Positions 10,995 through 23,636 of a stretch of DNA of 64,000 nucleotides are shown one piece after another. This DNA is from Neodontobutis hainanensis (Eukaryota; Chordata; Actinopteri; Gobiiformes; Odontobutidae), in the NCBI GenBank assembly GCA_024349245.1, contig JALDNG010000024.1, positions 5,264,001-5,328,000 on the forward strand, in the 5' to 3' direction. Numbering within the stretch: position 1 is the stretch's first letter; the number at the start of each line of letters is the position of its first letter. The notes under the pieces are model-generated. The model had not been told where the DNA came from. It was given only the letters and a program-made list of their open reading frames with translations, and did not search any database. The position numbers were made by a program, and so were the translations under genes.

Positions 10995-13900
10995 ACTGAT
11001 GCAGTTGTGTACAACAGGTATGTGTATGTACATACTGTATCTGCCTGTTTAACTTTAACTTGCACACTAGGTGCATCTGCTGGTGACAATCAGGATGTGA
11101 TTAAGAGACACCACCAAACCCCACCAAAGTTAGCACCTTGTTTTGTTTTTGTTTTTGTGAGTGTAAAGTTGCTTTAACACAAATACCCTCGCAGATACAG
11201 ACATGCACATACAGACACATACTTACAGGCACCAAAGCATGCCAGCACACACAAACTCTCACACACTGTATAACTATAACACACTTCATTTCCGCTCCGA
11301 CAGCTCAGTGCATGCACTAGATGAAAGAATTGACAGTTCAAGGTGACGGCTGTCTGGAATAAATCCACTGTTTTACTGTGGGATGTGAGATCTCTGTACC
11401 CAATTTATCTGTGGGGTGTGGGCTTGTGGCAGGCCCCTGGGAAGGTGGTCTTATTACACTATAGAAACATTTAATTGTGCCATGTGAAATATTTTGAAGT
11501 ACAGTACACATGTCCATTGATTTGTAAGACAAAACATTAGGATGCAGTTGTGCATGTGAGAAGTTATTTAATGTCTTTTTCTGCACCATTTTGACAGCAA
11601 CAACAAGCAAAATGAGCATTCACATTACAGACTCTTTTAATGTTACAGAGCTACTGCCAACTCTCACTGTAACAGAACAAAGCAAAGACGCAGACCAACT
11701 GAATTTGTCACAGGTGTTATAAACAAAACATTAATGAGCCACAGAGTTAGTGTCTGTTGCTCTTTTATGGACAAGTATATAAAAATGACAGGTAAGGGCC
11801 TAAGAAAATAGATAAGCTCCTGAGTAAATGACCATACACAGAGAAACAACATAATAACATGCAAGCTTGTAGCATCAAAGATATGACATGCCATTGCAAC
11901 CACCTGAATCTGATGTTAACTTATATTACATTTTAAACATTTTACATAAAAAATGCATAAAAAAATAATGCTATGCACACATTTTACTGTCATTACATTT
12001 CAAGTTCCCTTAAACAACCAAATAAAAAGTTTACAGAATATATATAAATGAACAGAGAGAATGAAATGAGAAACAAAAGCAACAAAAGGATGTGTGTCTC
12101 TATGATGTGCTGGTCTAGGTAGGGGCTAGCTGACAGGTGTCCCTTCCTCTTAGTCATGCAATCTATCACCCCACTGGTGTATGGGACCTTTGCCTTGAGT
12201 CCAGTGTCCATACAACAAACGGTTTACAGTTTTCTCCTGCCAGTAAAACCGTCTAAAACAAGCATAATCTTACAATTTTCATCCATAGCAATTTGATATC
12301 TTCACTCTTCTTTCCCTCACTGTCGTCCTCCTCAGCAACACCAGCAAATCTTAAACATTCCTTACTCACAAAGTGAAGGCTTGCTGAGCAGCCATGGAGA
12401 TTTTAAACCTTTTGTTCTTTCTGGCTTAATAATAAAAAGTATTTCAAGGCTCAGTAGGAGCAAACTGTCAGAAATAAACCACGGCTATCAATATCACTCC
12501 GCAGATATCATTATTTTAGTTCTTTTCAATTAATTATGAGAGCGTGGTGAGACGGTACTTTAGATCTCATTTCAGGGCGTAAATTGGTTTGTGAGCATAA
12601 AAACCTTTATTGTGTATGCCCTGCAGCAGACACATAGACACTGCACACACACAAGATGGTGTGAAGAGTAAGTTTTGCCATGGAAGTTAAATGTATAATT
12701 TTGTGGTGGGAAATCGGATCATTTTGCTGGGTATTGACCGGCTTATCATCACGCTTTTATTGGAGGTAACCCCCCCCCTTGATAGTTTGTTCTGCCTGAT
12801 GATGTTTGCTATTGAATTGTGCATTCCTTTACTCTCTCCTTGGTAACAGTAGCTTTCTCTGTGGGGAGCCTTTCACCACCACTCCACCCACACCACCCCC
12901 AGCACCCTTCCTATTCTCCCCTATTCATCCTCAGCTGCTGTACCGAATCAGCTGGGGAGAGGGTTTTAGGCTGAGCGAGGGGTGGGCTGGATGCTTATAA
13001 GGCAAGCATGAAGCATGGCGAACACTGCAAGTAGAAAAACAGACCTTAAAGGAGCTAGACGCAGTTTTGACTTTGTTTTATTGATAGTAGTCCCCAAATG
13101 CAGAAGGGTCCATCACTCAATGAATGGCATGTCAATCATTGCTGAAAGCCTGGCATTAGCCCTACTACAGTGGCAAAATCTAGGGCACTATGCTTATAAA
13201 ATATTCAAAAATATGTGAAAGTGATTAAAAAATATAGTGTTAATGCTGTGCCAAAGACATGTGTTGTACAACAGAGAAATGCATTAGGTGTTCTTCTGCT
13301 CAGAAGTGTAAGACAAACTTCTGTCTCCCCAGACACTTCAGCCCCCTCTACGTTTTCTTTTAATGCTCTTAAGTTTCTTCTGTACACTCTGCTCTGTACA
13401 CTTTCTCTGCTTCAGATGATCCAGCATAAGAAAAAAAAAAGAAATTACCTCAATATAAATAATTTTATTTTCTCACTGATTGCTGCTCACAACTCCCCCT
13501 ACTGATACAAGGGGAAATAACAGGCCTTCCTGAATTTCCTCTCTTAAATCTACTGTTCATGTCTCTGTAATACAACCATGCTATCTTTAGCACAGTGTCA
13601 TCAATAATAATAATTATAATAGATGCAGCACGTAGAGTGGAAATTGCTGGTCTCTTTTACCGTCTCTTCTGCTCCCATCCCTTTAGCCTTACTGTCTTCA
13701 TCTGCCCCATCCCTCTCCTCTCCTTGGCAGTGGACGGAAGAAGTCAGGGTGATAAATAGGTGGTGTCCGATGTGCTTCTCCTCTCTGGTCGCAGCTCACT
13801 GCACTTCTAGCCCAACAGCGTGCTCATTCCTGTCAGCAAAAAGAGAATCACTGAAACAACCAGGCCTAAGGTACCCACACAGACACATACACTTCAATAG

Positions 13901-15587
13901 AGACAACATAATAGAGGAGAGGAAAACTGATAGTGTTGTTATGTTAACAAGTTCAGTGCACTCTAATATTTACTGACTCACACAATGCCACTATATGGGT
14001 TTGTGCACATCCACACCCCCGGCCTGAGTCTATTAGTGTTCACAGTGCACACAGTCTGGGTGAATTAACATCAGTGGTCACCAACATCGACACTCCACTC
14101 ACACTTATTTATCCCAGACACTTTCACCCATTATTGTAGGTGTGCTTTATTTGGTTAAATATAACACAAAAACAGAGACTAAAGGCCTGCAGTCTCAGTA
14201 GGGAAAAGGTGGTCAATACCTACCTCAGCCATGATGGATAGTAGCCCCGGAGTTAAAGCTGAATGTAGTTTTCTTCCTCCTACCCTCTAGTGACATCTGT
14301 CCTCCCAGAAAGCTATTATCAAAGTAAATGCCTGTATCTCATGGTGCACCATATATTCAAGCCTATAAGATCTTTTAATAGTGCAGAGCCCCCTCATCCG
14401 TTACCAAAATCTCCCCGACTGCCACCTGTCCAGATCGTATCAGTATATCTCAAATGGGAGTAACATATCAAACACTGTATCCAGCTTTATAATAATAGAG
14501 CCTGCAGTGTCAGCTCGGCCTCTCTAAACAACCACAAAGTAGTGCACTTGCCTTGACCCTTCACTAGGTTAGTGTCACTGGAGCTCTACTGCGGAACAAT
14601 TGGTATAAGCATCCCCTCAATGCTGCCATGCATCACCTGTTGTATAATTGAAAAGGGCTGAGTGCCTGCTAATGATCACATGCTTAGCCCTGGGCCTCCA
14701 TTTGCATTGTTTTTAGCTTAGCACATGGCTAATAGCTAGCCTAAAGGCGAGCCGGCTTTGCTAAGGATCGAACACCAATTTCCCCCCCTGTGCCGAGGGC
14801 AAGCTCAACACATCATTTGGAACGCAGACGGAAAGGTGCATGCCTCCGCTCAGTGACAGCCACACAGTCGACTTCCTGACGATACTACGCATGCGTTACA
14901 AACATGTAGCGTACGTAAAACAGGCCTCAGGCTGTGCTGGATAGGAACTGTGAAAGGCTATTTATTTAGGTGATGAACCAGTTAGAAAACAGGATGTAAA
15001 GGCAAGACCATCAGAGAGCTCCCTCCTTCCTTAATCGTATTTTAAAGAAAGGCAGTGCTAGAGAGATCAGGGCGAGAAGCAAAGGCAGCACGCTACAAAA
15101 GAAAATTGAGCCTAAATGGAATATAGTAGCACACAGTCCAGGCCCAGCCTCCCAGCACTTTTCTGAACATGTCTTTAAATTGGGTTGTAAAAATGTGTAT
15201 CTGTTAGATTTATATAAGACTCCAGTCTGCGGCGGAGAGGGTGTGTGCGTGGCGAGAAAGAGCTGTGGCTAGGAGGACAACCCAGTGATAAAAACAAGTA
15301 AATCAATTTAGTGGCCGAATTTATTTTCTGATCACAAACAGCTCCGGGTAATAAAATCTCTATCGCACTGATCCTTAGCTTTGCTTTCATTTTTCATTTA
15401 CAGTATGTGCATAGGATTTGCTTGTATGTATGTGTATATATTTGTGGAAGACACTTGGCTTTGTCAGCAACAACTGTGGGTGCGTTTGTGCTCGTGGCAG
15501 ACGTTCATCCGGCAGATGCACATTGTCAAAACCAATACACAGTAAAAGCCCACTGGGTTGTATTTAACAGCGGAAATATCTACAACT

Positions 15588-15588
<1 letters not shown>
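10988..15588. other. Intergenic sequence, no gene seen
   Basis: About 4.6 kb with no recognised coding exon. The + strand open frame at 13623-13976 (117 codons) is rich in Ser and Leu and matches no family I know. The part from about 14.0 to 15.2 kb is less AT-rich than its neighbours and largely free of simple repeats, so it may hold conserved regulatory sequence; I cannot test this from one sequence. Confidence 0.5.
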
Positions 15589-15651
<63 letters not shown>

Positions 15652-15668
15652 ACACACACACACACACA
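15589..15668. repeat. (CA)n microsatellite
   Basis: About 80 bases of CA dinucleotide with one CT interruption near 15646. Confidence 0.97.
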
Positions 15669-18600
15669 AGGCTGTTATAGCTCCTCGGCCTGCTGTTGTC
15701 CCCACTCTTTTATAGCACTTATTATTGGAAAGTCAACAGAAATAAAAGGATCAGTATGGGTAGCAAGCCGAGCCAATGTTTTGGAGTGTCATTTGGCAGG
15801 TGAAGAGAGGAAGATATTGGTAGAGGGGCAACAGAATTGTCTCAAATCGAAAAACTATACAGGAAATAATTTACTTGGACTGTTTGTCTCTAGGCACTCA
15901 ACATTTAAAATGGGCTGTGCTACTTTAATTGAAAGGGAAGGAGAGACAGGGAAAAAGAGAGAAAAGCTGTTACAAACAAGAGCATGATTTATGAAATCTG
16001 TCCCTCTGTTCGTCAGCGCGAGCTCATTATGCATGCGAAACAGTGAGAGTGTGAGAAGACGGATGAGTCGTCCTAGTGGCAGAGGAAGAGGAATGGTGGC
16101 GCTAAACTCCGCCGGTAATCAACTGGTGAAATTAAACATCAAAAAACAGGAATGATTGTGTGCGGCAAAGCGATTTGTCTGCAATTAGCGACTGGTCGCA
16201 TAACTCACACACTGGCGCACATAAACACGTTCATGCTTAATGGAACAAGATGTGTTACTGTGTATGTATTTGTGTGTTTATGGAGAGACATAGTGCAGGA
16301 TAACTATAAAACACTAAGTTAATAAACTCTGGGGACATTAACAAGACCTGGGGCCATCTGTGACACAGACAGTATTGAGTGCTTTTCAAGACCTTCAATT
16401 TATGTTCTTGTCTTTAACATTTGCTTCTTCTTGTTTAGTTAAAGTGAGAGGGAAGTAGAGTGAAACCAGTGAATGGGGAAAACTGTTTACAGAGTATTTA
16501 TGGTTTATTGCTCACAAATAGCCAGTATATCTGTGTAATATCAGCTAGCAGCTATTGCTCGATCTTTACATCACAGTAAACATGAAACCACAGACAAACA
16601 GAAAATTCACAGGTGGGCATCTCATCTATGGCCCAGTGGCCAAGGGAAGGGGTAAGTTAGAGAATTGGTATTGGGCTTAAATCACTTTTTACACCGTGAG
16701 GCACTGCAGTGCTCAGCCACAGTTACCCTCCATTTTGCAAACATTAACTGTGTCTTCATATGTGTCTTTCAATTTCAGTTTTAAATGTTAACCCAGTTCA
16801 ACCCACTAAGTGTAAAATCAACTTTCAATACATTTCATGGCTCTGAATATAATTTTTATATACTTTGACAATGTAATCCATCAGTGTATTGTGTAAATAC
16901 GGTTTATCTCAGCAGGACACACATCTAACACCCGGTCTCAATGCTTCTGTGTGGCTTATGATATAATTTCCTATAGTTCATATCATGAACATTGAGCTCT
17001 TATATTCCCCTTCTTTTGTCTTAATGAATGTGTTTCCCAGGATTAGTCTTGTCTAATCTTAAGCCTATACTGTTCCTAATCCCTAACACAGTTGCAAGTG
17101 CTCATCACAGCTAACACTATAACCAACTGGTGCCTTGAACAGTGGAGCAAGTTATTATTATTATTATTAACAGTCTGAGCCATAGAGGGTTGTGGAGGTA
17201 ATGCTGATGATAATTATCATTCATTTAGATTTGTTGTGGTGAATCTGAAGCTTCCTATCTATTACATAACACAAACTGATTGTACAACTTTACAGAATGA
17301 GGGCTGGAAAAATTAGAAGATGAACACAGACAGGTGTCAATAAAAGTCCACATTTTCACAATGCTAGACCGTGATCTGGGGATACAATTGCAAATTCACT
17401 CTTATACATTTGTCTTAGCGAATATATTAGCTCTAGAGGGTATAAGGTCTGGACTGTTTGGCTACTGCCACATATTTTTACCTATACAATTTAAGAATGG
17501 CCTCTAATCATGTTCTGAATATCTGCAGAGAAATCACCTGATGAATCTATCAGCATGTGTTTGATTTGAAGGGCTTTATTCTTATATTCTCACCTCCACA
17601 CAATCATTGGCTGAATTATTTAGCATTTTAATGCTTTAACCTACACGTTACTATGACACAATCTAAACGTAAGGTGCTGAATAACATCTTAAAGGAAATA
17701 AGCACTTAAAACATCAGAGTAAAAAAACACAGCGGCCTACTAACTGTGAGATGAATGTTTGTTGTTTAATGATTAAAGTGCAATGGCAGGTCCCTTTATT
17801 GAGATGTGAAATGGGTTTTCTTTGCTTTGCTCTGAACAGAAAATTGCTTCAGTGGAACTCACTGGGGGGCCAGTCTGGTGGGGGAGGTAGCACAGGGAGC
17901 TTTCAAATGATTTGTATAAACTCTTCGAAAACACACACAGACAATGGCCTTTCACTTTATGCCTGCAAACATTGGGCATGTGTTTTCAGTGTAACCCCAA
18001 TAATGCAAAGGAAACGATGGGGTCTATTAGATTACACAAACTTCAGACCCACATCTGTCTGTTTTTGGACATCCATCTCAATCTCTGTTTTTCCCCTGAA
18101 GTCCTCAATCTATCTTTTTCCTCTTTACCTCTTGACCTTTTCATTTTTGAGTTCCTCTATAGCAATCTGCTCCTCCATCTTGTCGTCTTCACACTCTCTC
18201 TCAATCCTGCTCCGCCACTGACCTTTCAGTTTCATTCTTTCCCTGTTTCTGCACCTCTCCTCTGCTCCTGGTCGAGGCTGTAATTCAGCTTGTTTCAGGG
18301 CCAGTTAGGCAGCCACTGGAGTTAATCTGTCTTTTCAGGTCATAAATCACCGCTTGGCATCTTTCTTTCTTCTTCTTCTCTTTTACCTGCTGCATATGTT
18401 GAGGTGATTGCGTTTGGCAGGTAATGCTGGCGTTCTTTGCATGGCTTTTTGTGCAGACATCAACCTGAGTCTGTGTGTGGTTATTGCTGTTTTAACGCTC
18501 GACACGTACTGAATGAAGCGGCATAGTGGGGAAGTGCCACAGCCAATAAGGAATGAGCGCCAAAATGTCAAGAACACTCACAAGTGAGGCTTCTTTCAGT

Positions 18601-18884
18601 GGAGCTGTTTGGATCGGTGTTTGTCTCCGCATCTTATCGCAAACACTACTAGAGTGCCCAAACACACACACATCATAATTACAACATATTTTTCCATAAA
18701 AATAACATCTCATTTGGAGTTGCATTCAGTGATTTGCATTCAGTATAGACTTATGAAAACATGATTTTGCCATTTCTCTATATTTTAATCTTTATGCATC
18801 CTGTGGGCCTAAATCATCTTAATACCACTATACTTTGAGTTCTATATTGTATGCATCCTTTCTAAAAAGTACAAAAATACAGGT
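15669..18884. other. Intergenic sequence, no gene seen
   Basis: The longest frame is 17751-18221 (+, 156 codons). Its latter half is low-complexity Ser/Leu/Phe from a pyrimidine-rich stretch, and a second frame over the same DNA looks similar, so I regard it as chance. No exon borders, RNA gene or transposon are recognised. Confidence 0.5.
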
Positions 18885-18948
18885 AGAAGGCAGAATGCTG
18901 GGCGCCCCCTGGTGGCGGCCGCCAACAGTCTATTTCCCCAAGGATAAA
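18885..18948 (-). repeat. Repeat 'Y', copy 1 (truncated), with CTCF-type core
   Basis: On the minus strand this reads TTTTTATCCTTGGGGAAATAG, then a TGTTGGCGGC block, then CCACCAGGGGGCGC. The same order (TTATCC, GGGGAAATT, TTGGCAGCTG, CCACCAGGGGGCGC) is found on the + strand at 47837-47890, and the first half recurs at 40385-40425. The three segments are therefore copies of one interspersed repeat, here cut short after the motif. The family is not identified. Confidence 0.65.
18902..18915 (-). promoter_or_regulatory. CTCF-type core motif (minus strand)
   Basis: The + strand reads GCGCCCCCTGGTGG, whose reverse complement CCACCAGGGGGCGC fits the vertebrate CTCF core consensus CCASYAGRKGGCRS at all 14 positions. 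It sits inside a dispersed repeat copy about 10 kb upstream of the ndst3 promoter. Whether the site is bound is unknown. Confidence 0.55.
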
Positions 18949-21947
18949 AAAGTGATATATATATATTTTTTAATCAGAACCTCCATTGTATGATGATGTA
19001 TTTTTCCAAAATATTATAGCTATGAGTAATTAAAAACAACAATTTAAAAAATGTCTGTTCTTATGTTGTAATATATGATGGTTCTTTCCTTTTACTTTCT
19101 TTCTTACATGTTAATAATCTGACCCAACAGAAAGAGTATATCATTTTAGAAATACTTAATACTTATACCCAAATCAAACTTGTGCAAGGAGATTGAAAGT
19201 ATGGCATCTTGAATAATAACACAATGCGTTTAAAATATGCATAATTTTTGTGAATTTTAAGAATTTGTGCTCAACTAAAAATGAAATAACATTTATCTTT
19301 TTAACCTTAGCTAATGAAAATAATAATATATTCGCTTTTAGGCGGCTCTCACACCTGATGGTTTAGATTTGGTTAAGTTACCATTTTAAGGAATTATAAT
19401 TTGTCATTGAGAAGTGCATTTATTTGTGTGTTCCATACTTGATTCAGAAAACTTCAGGAGGGATTTGGGATAAACCGTTTTTAAATGAACAGTTTTAAGC
19501 CAGTTTTAGCACATCATTTAACTCACTCTGGGTTCTTATTTCTGTGTGTTTACTTTGACATATCTACAACCAGGCCAGGTGCATGGGAAACTGTTGGCCT
19601 CCGCAGCAGACAAACCCACATCAGGAACTGGAGTGGTGCAAATTGATGAGGGGGGGCAAAAAAAACTGAAGAAAGAAAAGGAATGAGTGAAACCAACTTG
19701 GCGTAGCAGGAGGGAGGAGAGAGTAAGACGAGAGGACGCAGAAGAAGAGGGCGCTTGAATAGACGGCGGGCAGGAGAGAGCAAGAGTGTGAATGAATGTG
19801 TTGTGGATCCATTGTGCCCAGTTCCTGAATGGATTGTTAGTAAGCTAAGTAGTAACTGGTGATTTACAGCTCCAAGGGCATATCAGCTGAAATGGACTAA
19901 CAATAGGCTTTCATAAGCAGGCCTCGACAAGTAGAGAAGCCATATGGAAACAGTGCTATTGTGGATTTGAAGTGGTGGCTGGAGTGTTTTTGAAAGTCAG
20001 TGGTTATGTGCTAGATGACACTTGAGAGAGCGAATGGGGGACAAGGAGATGGCAAAAGCTAGACAAGGCAGTGAATATTGAGCATCTGTCGAAGCAGAAA
20101 TGGGCCGGGATCTTTTTAAAGCCCACAATTCTGAAAAAGATATAATGTTTTAAAATGTGACTTTGAGAAAATGAATACACAAATGCTTTGATGCAGTTTA
20201 AAAGTTTTAGTTTTTGGTTGTGACGTGCTGATGAAAGTTCAGATTGCAATTCCATACCTCACAACCACAAGCCTCCTCTGCATGTGAACAGCTATGGCCC
20301 ATTGCTCGCACATGCACATACTAAACAAACCTGGTGCCAATAGGTCTGATGGCAACCACTTAAAAAAAGAAATAAACAAAAGCAATCTAGTTTGATGATG
20401 CCCTAAAAACCTTCATGTAAGAATGTGCATTCAAAAAGACTCATTAGTGTGTTTCGTTGCAGAGGTGCTCAGTTTGTTCTGAGCAGTTGAAAGATCTGCA
20501 ACTCATGGCACTGTGTTTACTGGATCCTTTAAATTTCATTTCATTATGTTGCTTTGAAGCAATGGTGGACTGGGCTATTACAAGGGCTGTGTAATACACA
20601 TAATAACCCATAGGACTCAACACATCTAAAGGAATTGTGGGAGTTATATTGTGCAATGTGGAAACAATGTGGATATGTGTATCTCCTTTGTTTTTCTGTC
20701 CCTATAAATTTACACCACTCTAGTTAAAGGGTGTGTGATCTGTGGCTATATGGGTAAAAAATCGAGACATGTGTCAATCAATTTAAGTTACATTCTCCTC
20801 TTCATATTCTTCCCTGTTACAAACATTAATGTTGCTCTCAATTTGTGTTATTTCTTTGTGTGTGATCTATGGTGTATGTGGGGGCAGGTCTGGAGAGCCA
20901 CTGTGTAATCTCGCTGCAGGTTTGTAGGCTTTGAGAGATTAACTTCCCCTCTTCCACCTCACTTCCACATATGTTCAGCACCATAAAGACCTTCTTGGCC
21001 ACCAAAACAATCTCTCTGATTAAATCACCGGAGCTAAAACAGGTTTGTATTTGCTGATTATGATCTCAAAACATTTTTCCATGAAACCTTTTACTTTATC
21101 AATCAGCCCATTGCACACAGTTGGTGAGAAATGTGCCGACAACAGTTGTTATGAGTCTTTCAGCGTGGGGACCTTGAACAGACCTATCCGTGGCATTAGA
21201 ACAACAAGCCCTGTGACGAATGGGAGAAAATAGAGGCTTCTGCGCTCTGTACGTGTGTGTGTGTTTGTGTGTGCAGCTACATGTTTGCCATTTTGATTTG
21301 CTGAGGAAGGGGGAGATTCACTCGACCACTCAGGCTCTACTGCACTGCAGAATTCTGATAAGGGTCACACATACACAAAAGTCTTCAAAATCAATCACCT
21401 AATCAACAACTGCATTCCACAACATGCTGTCCATTCTGCAGTGCACAGAGGTACGACATGAGATACTGTAGCAGTTTTCTGTGATAGACTCCCAACAACG
21501 GAATTAAACAGTGCCTTCAGTTGCAACCACCTCATAAAATGCTGAATCAATATTTTTTTGTTATAATTCTTGTTTCTTTGTCTTTGTGTATACATTGTAA
21601 AATCCCATCTTTACTCTTTTTATCTTTAGATTTAAGACAAAAATCAGTACAAATGAGAGCCACATTTCCACATTTGAGTATGTTTGAGACAAGCGTCATG
21701 GAGGTTCTATGAAAGCTTATTTTTTCAAAATATACGTGACATGTGAAGATATACTCCTTCTATGGTGTTGGTACGTTACTGGCTGTTAGCAATACAAGTT
21801 TGCATCAGCTAACTTTGTGACCACTTCCTACTCTTCGGCTAAATCAAAGATATATCCTCTACTGTTTCCACTGCCCAAAGTGATCCCTGTTAGTGGTTGA
21901 TGGGGGTGAGAGTAAATATGTTTTTCTTCTTCCCACTCCTTTTCAAG
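18949..21947. other. Intergenic sequence, no gene seen
   Basis: Unique AT-rich sequence. Open frames are at most 83 codons and without recognisable domains. Confidence 0.5.
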
Positions 21948-21978
<31 letters not shown>

Positions 21979-22013
21979 AGACTCACACCCACACACACAC
22001 ACACACACACACA
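21948..22013. repeat. (CA)n microsatellite (interrupted)
   Basis: About 66 bases of CA dinucleotide with CT, AG and CCC interruptions in the middle. Confidence 0.93.
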
Positions 22014-23178
22014 TTATGAATTTGATGTCACTGTTTATTAGTCTGCTATCCTTCTACTGTCTGTGTCTACAAATTTGTGTGCACTTTCAAGACACACACA
22101 CAAGTGCAGCATGAGCAACAGTTGCCCGTACAGCCTGCCTTCCAAAACCCCAGAGCGCTCCGTGCAGAGACCCCAGAGACCTGAGTCTGCCTCCTAATGC
22201 TCCTCCATCCTTTTCCAATTCATCGTCTGCTCGGCACTGTCCCTCCCCCTCCTCTGCCCTTCCCGCCCCAGAGACTTCTCACTTCTGACGGAACAGTTAA
22301 TCATACACTCTCCGCAGGTCTCCTCCCGCACGTGTGTGTGTCCAGATGTACACCTTCATTTTCGCTGGGACAGAAGATCCATCTTCCCCAACTATTTTTC
22401 ACATATTCTGAAATACTACTCATTTCTATCCTTTTGTTTTCATGTCTCACTTACATGGGGCAAACTAAAATCAAAAGTGCACAGAAGAATAGATAAAGTA
22501 CAGTAACAGCCTAAGATGGGGGTCATGTGTTTGTCAAGTGGCCAATCGTTAAATATGCTTAACAAAATATTATTAACAAAAACGTTTTTTTCTGCATGTC
22601 TTTACTTCAACAACTTTATGGGAGTTACATTTTACTAAATAAATGCTTGACTGCAACACTCAAAATATAAATACTTAATAAATATATAAAACAGTCAGAA
22701 ACAATTACAACCACTCACACAATGCCATATATATTTAAAAAATATATATATATATTTTTCAATTTAGCAATAAGTATAAGTTATTTTGGCTTGAGGCAAC
22801 AAATGCACTGTTTCTTATGAGAGCTCTCAAATGAGGATAACCAAATATATTGTAGGAAGTACTTTGAAAAGCCGAACTAGATTTGACAAGGCTACAGAAA
22901 GAAAATATCTCAGTTAGTGAAGTATGACTCTACTGGGCCTCGATATGGAATACTACTAATATAATAAGATATCTGCCATTTCCAGTAAACTGGCTCAGTT
23001 TTAAGTGGACTTTATTGGCAAAGTCAGCTGAGATAGGAACAGCCTGACAAGTCATGAGCATATAATCAACTCAGTCTGCAACCAACTTGAACTACTGCAG
23101 ATGATTATCTCACCAAGCAATTAAATACAAAATAAAATGCTCTATCAATTCAGCATATTCTTTCACAAACTATGTATT

Positions 23179-23182
<4 letters not shown>
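22014..23182. other. Intergenic sequence, no gene seen
   Basis: A pyrimidine-rich stretch (22.15-22.45 kb) is followed by AT-rich sequence. No gene or transposon is recognised. Confidence 0.5.

Positions 23183-23276
<94 letters not shown>
23183..23276. repeat. (AT)n microsatellite
   Basis: An AT tract of about 94 bases with a single G near 23269, the longest AT run in the window. It is self-complementary, so its assembled length may be unreliable. Confidence 0.96.
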
Positions 23277-23597
23277 TGAATAGATTTACGCACAAGACTA
23301 ATCTTGAATACTGCAAATGAACACGTGGTCACGTAATCTTTCAACCTTCAGTATACTTAGAGAATTAAGTCAGCCTTTAGACATCAAAGACATTTACATT
23401 TTGGCAGAAATCCACAATCTGTCCAAACCCTCTTGTGCAAGCTTTGTTCATATAATTCATTTCAGGAATTTTTAAGAATAGTTTTCTTTATAAGCAACAT
23501 AATAACAGCAACAAATCTGTGACCCTCTACAACCATGTACAGTACAGAACAATTACTTATAATGTTCCGGTTTTAACATTTTGGTTGATATTTTGTG

Positions 23598-23636
23598 CAA
23601 TAACAACAGCATCACAAGCTGATGCTGTTGTTATTG
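23598..23636. repeat. Perfect 17-bp inverted repeat (hairpin)
   Basis: The left arm CAATAACAACAGCATCA (23598-23614) and right arm TGATGCTGTTGTTATTG (23620-23636) are exact reverse complements, separated by a 5-base loop (CAAGC). Pairing does not extend beyond the arms. It could be the core of a small MITE or the stem of a transcribed hairpin; nothing here decides between them. Confidence 0.8.

Noticed and set aside
13623..13976. 117-codon open frame on the + strand
   Set aside because: No recognisable domain and no convincing splice or promoter context; consistent with chance in a region of moderate GC.
15589..15668. Direct repeats as a CRISPR-like array
   Set aside because: All tandem arrays here are di-, tri- or tetranucleotide microsatellites; none has repeat-spacer structure, and the DNA is vertebrate.
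17751..18221. 156-codon open frame on the + strand
   Set aside because: The second half is low-complexity Ser/Leu/Phe from a pyrimidine-rich stretch, a neighbouring frame looks alike, and no domain or exon border supports it.
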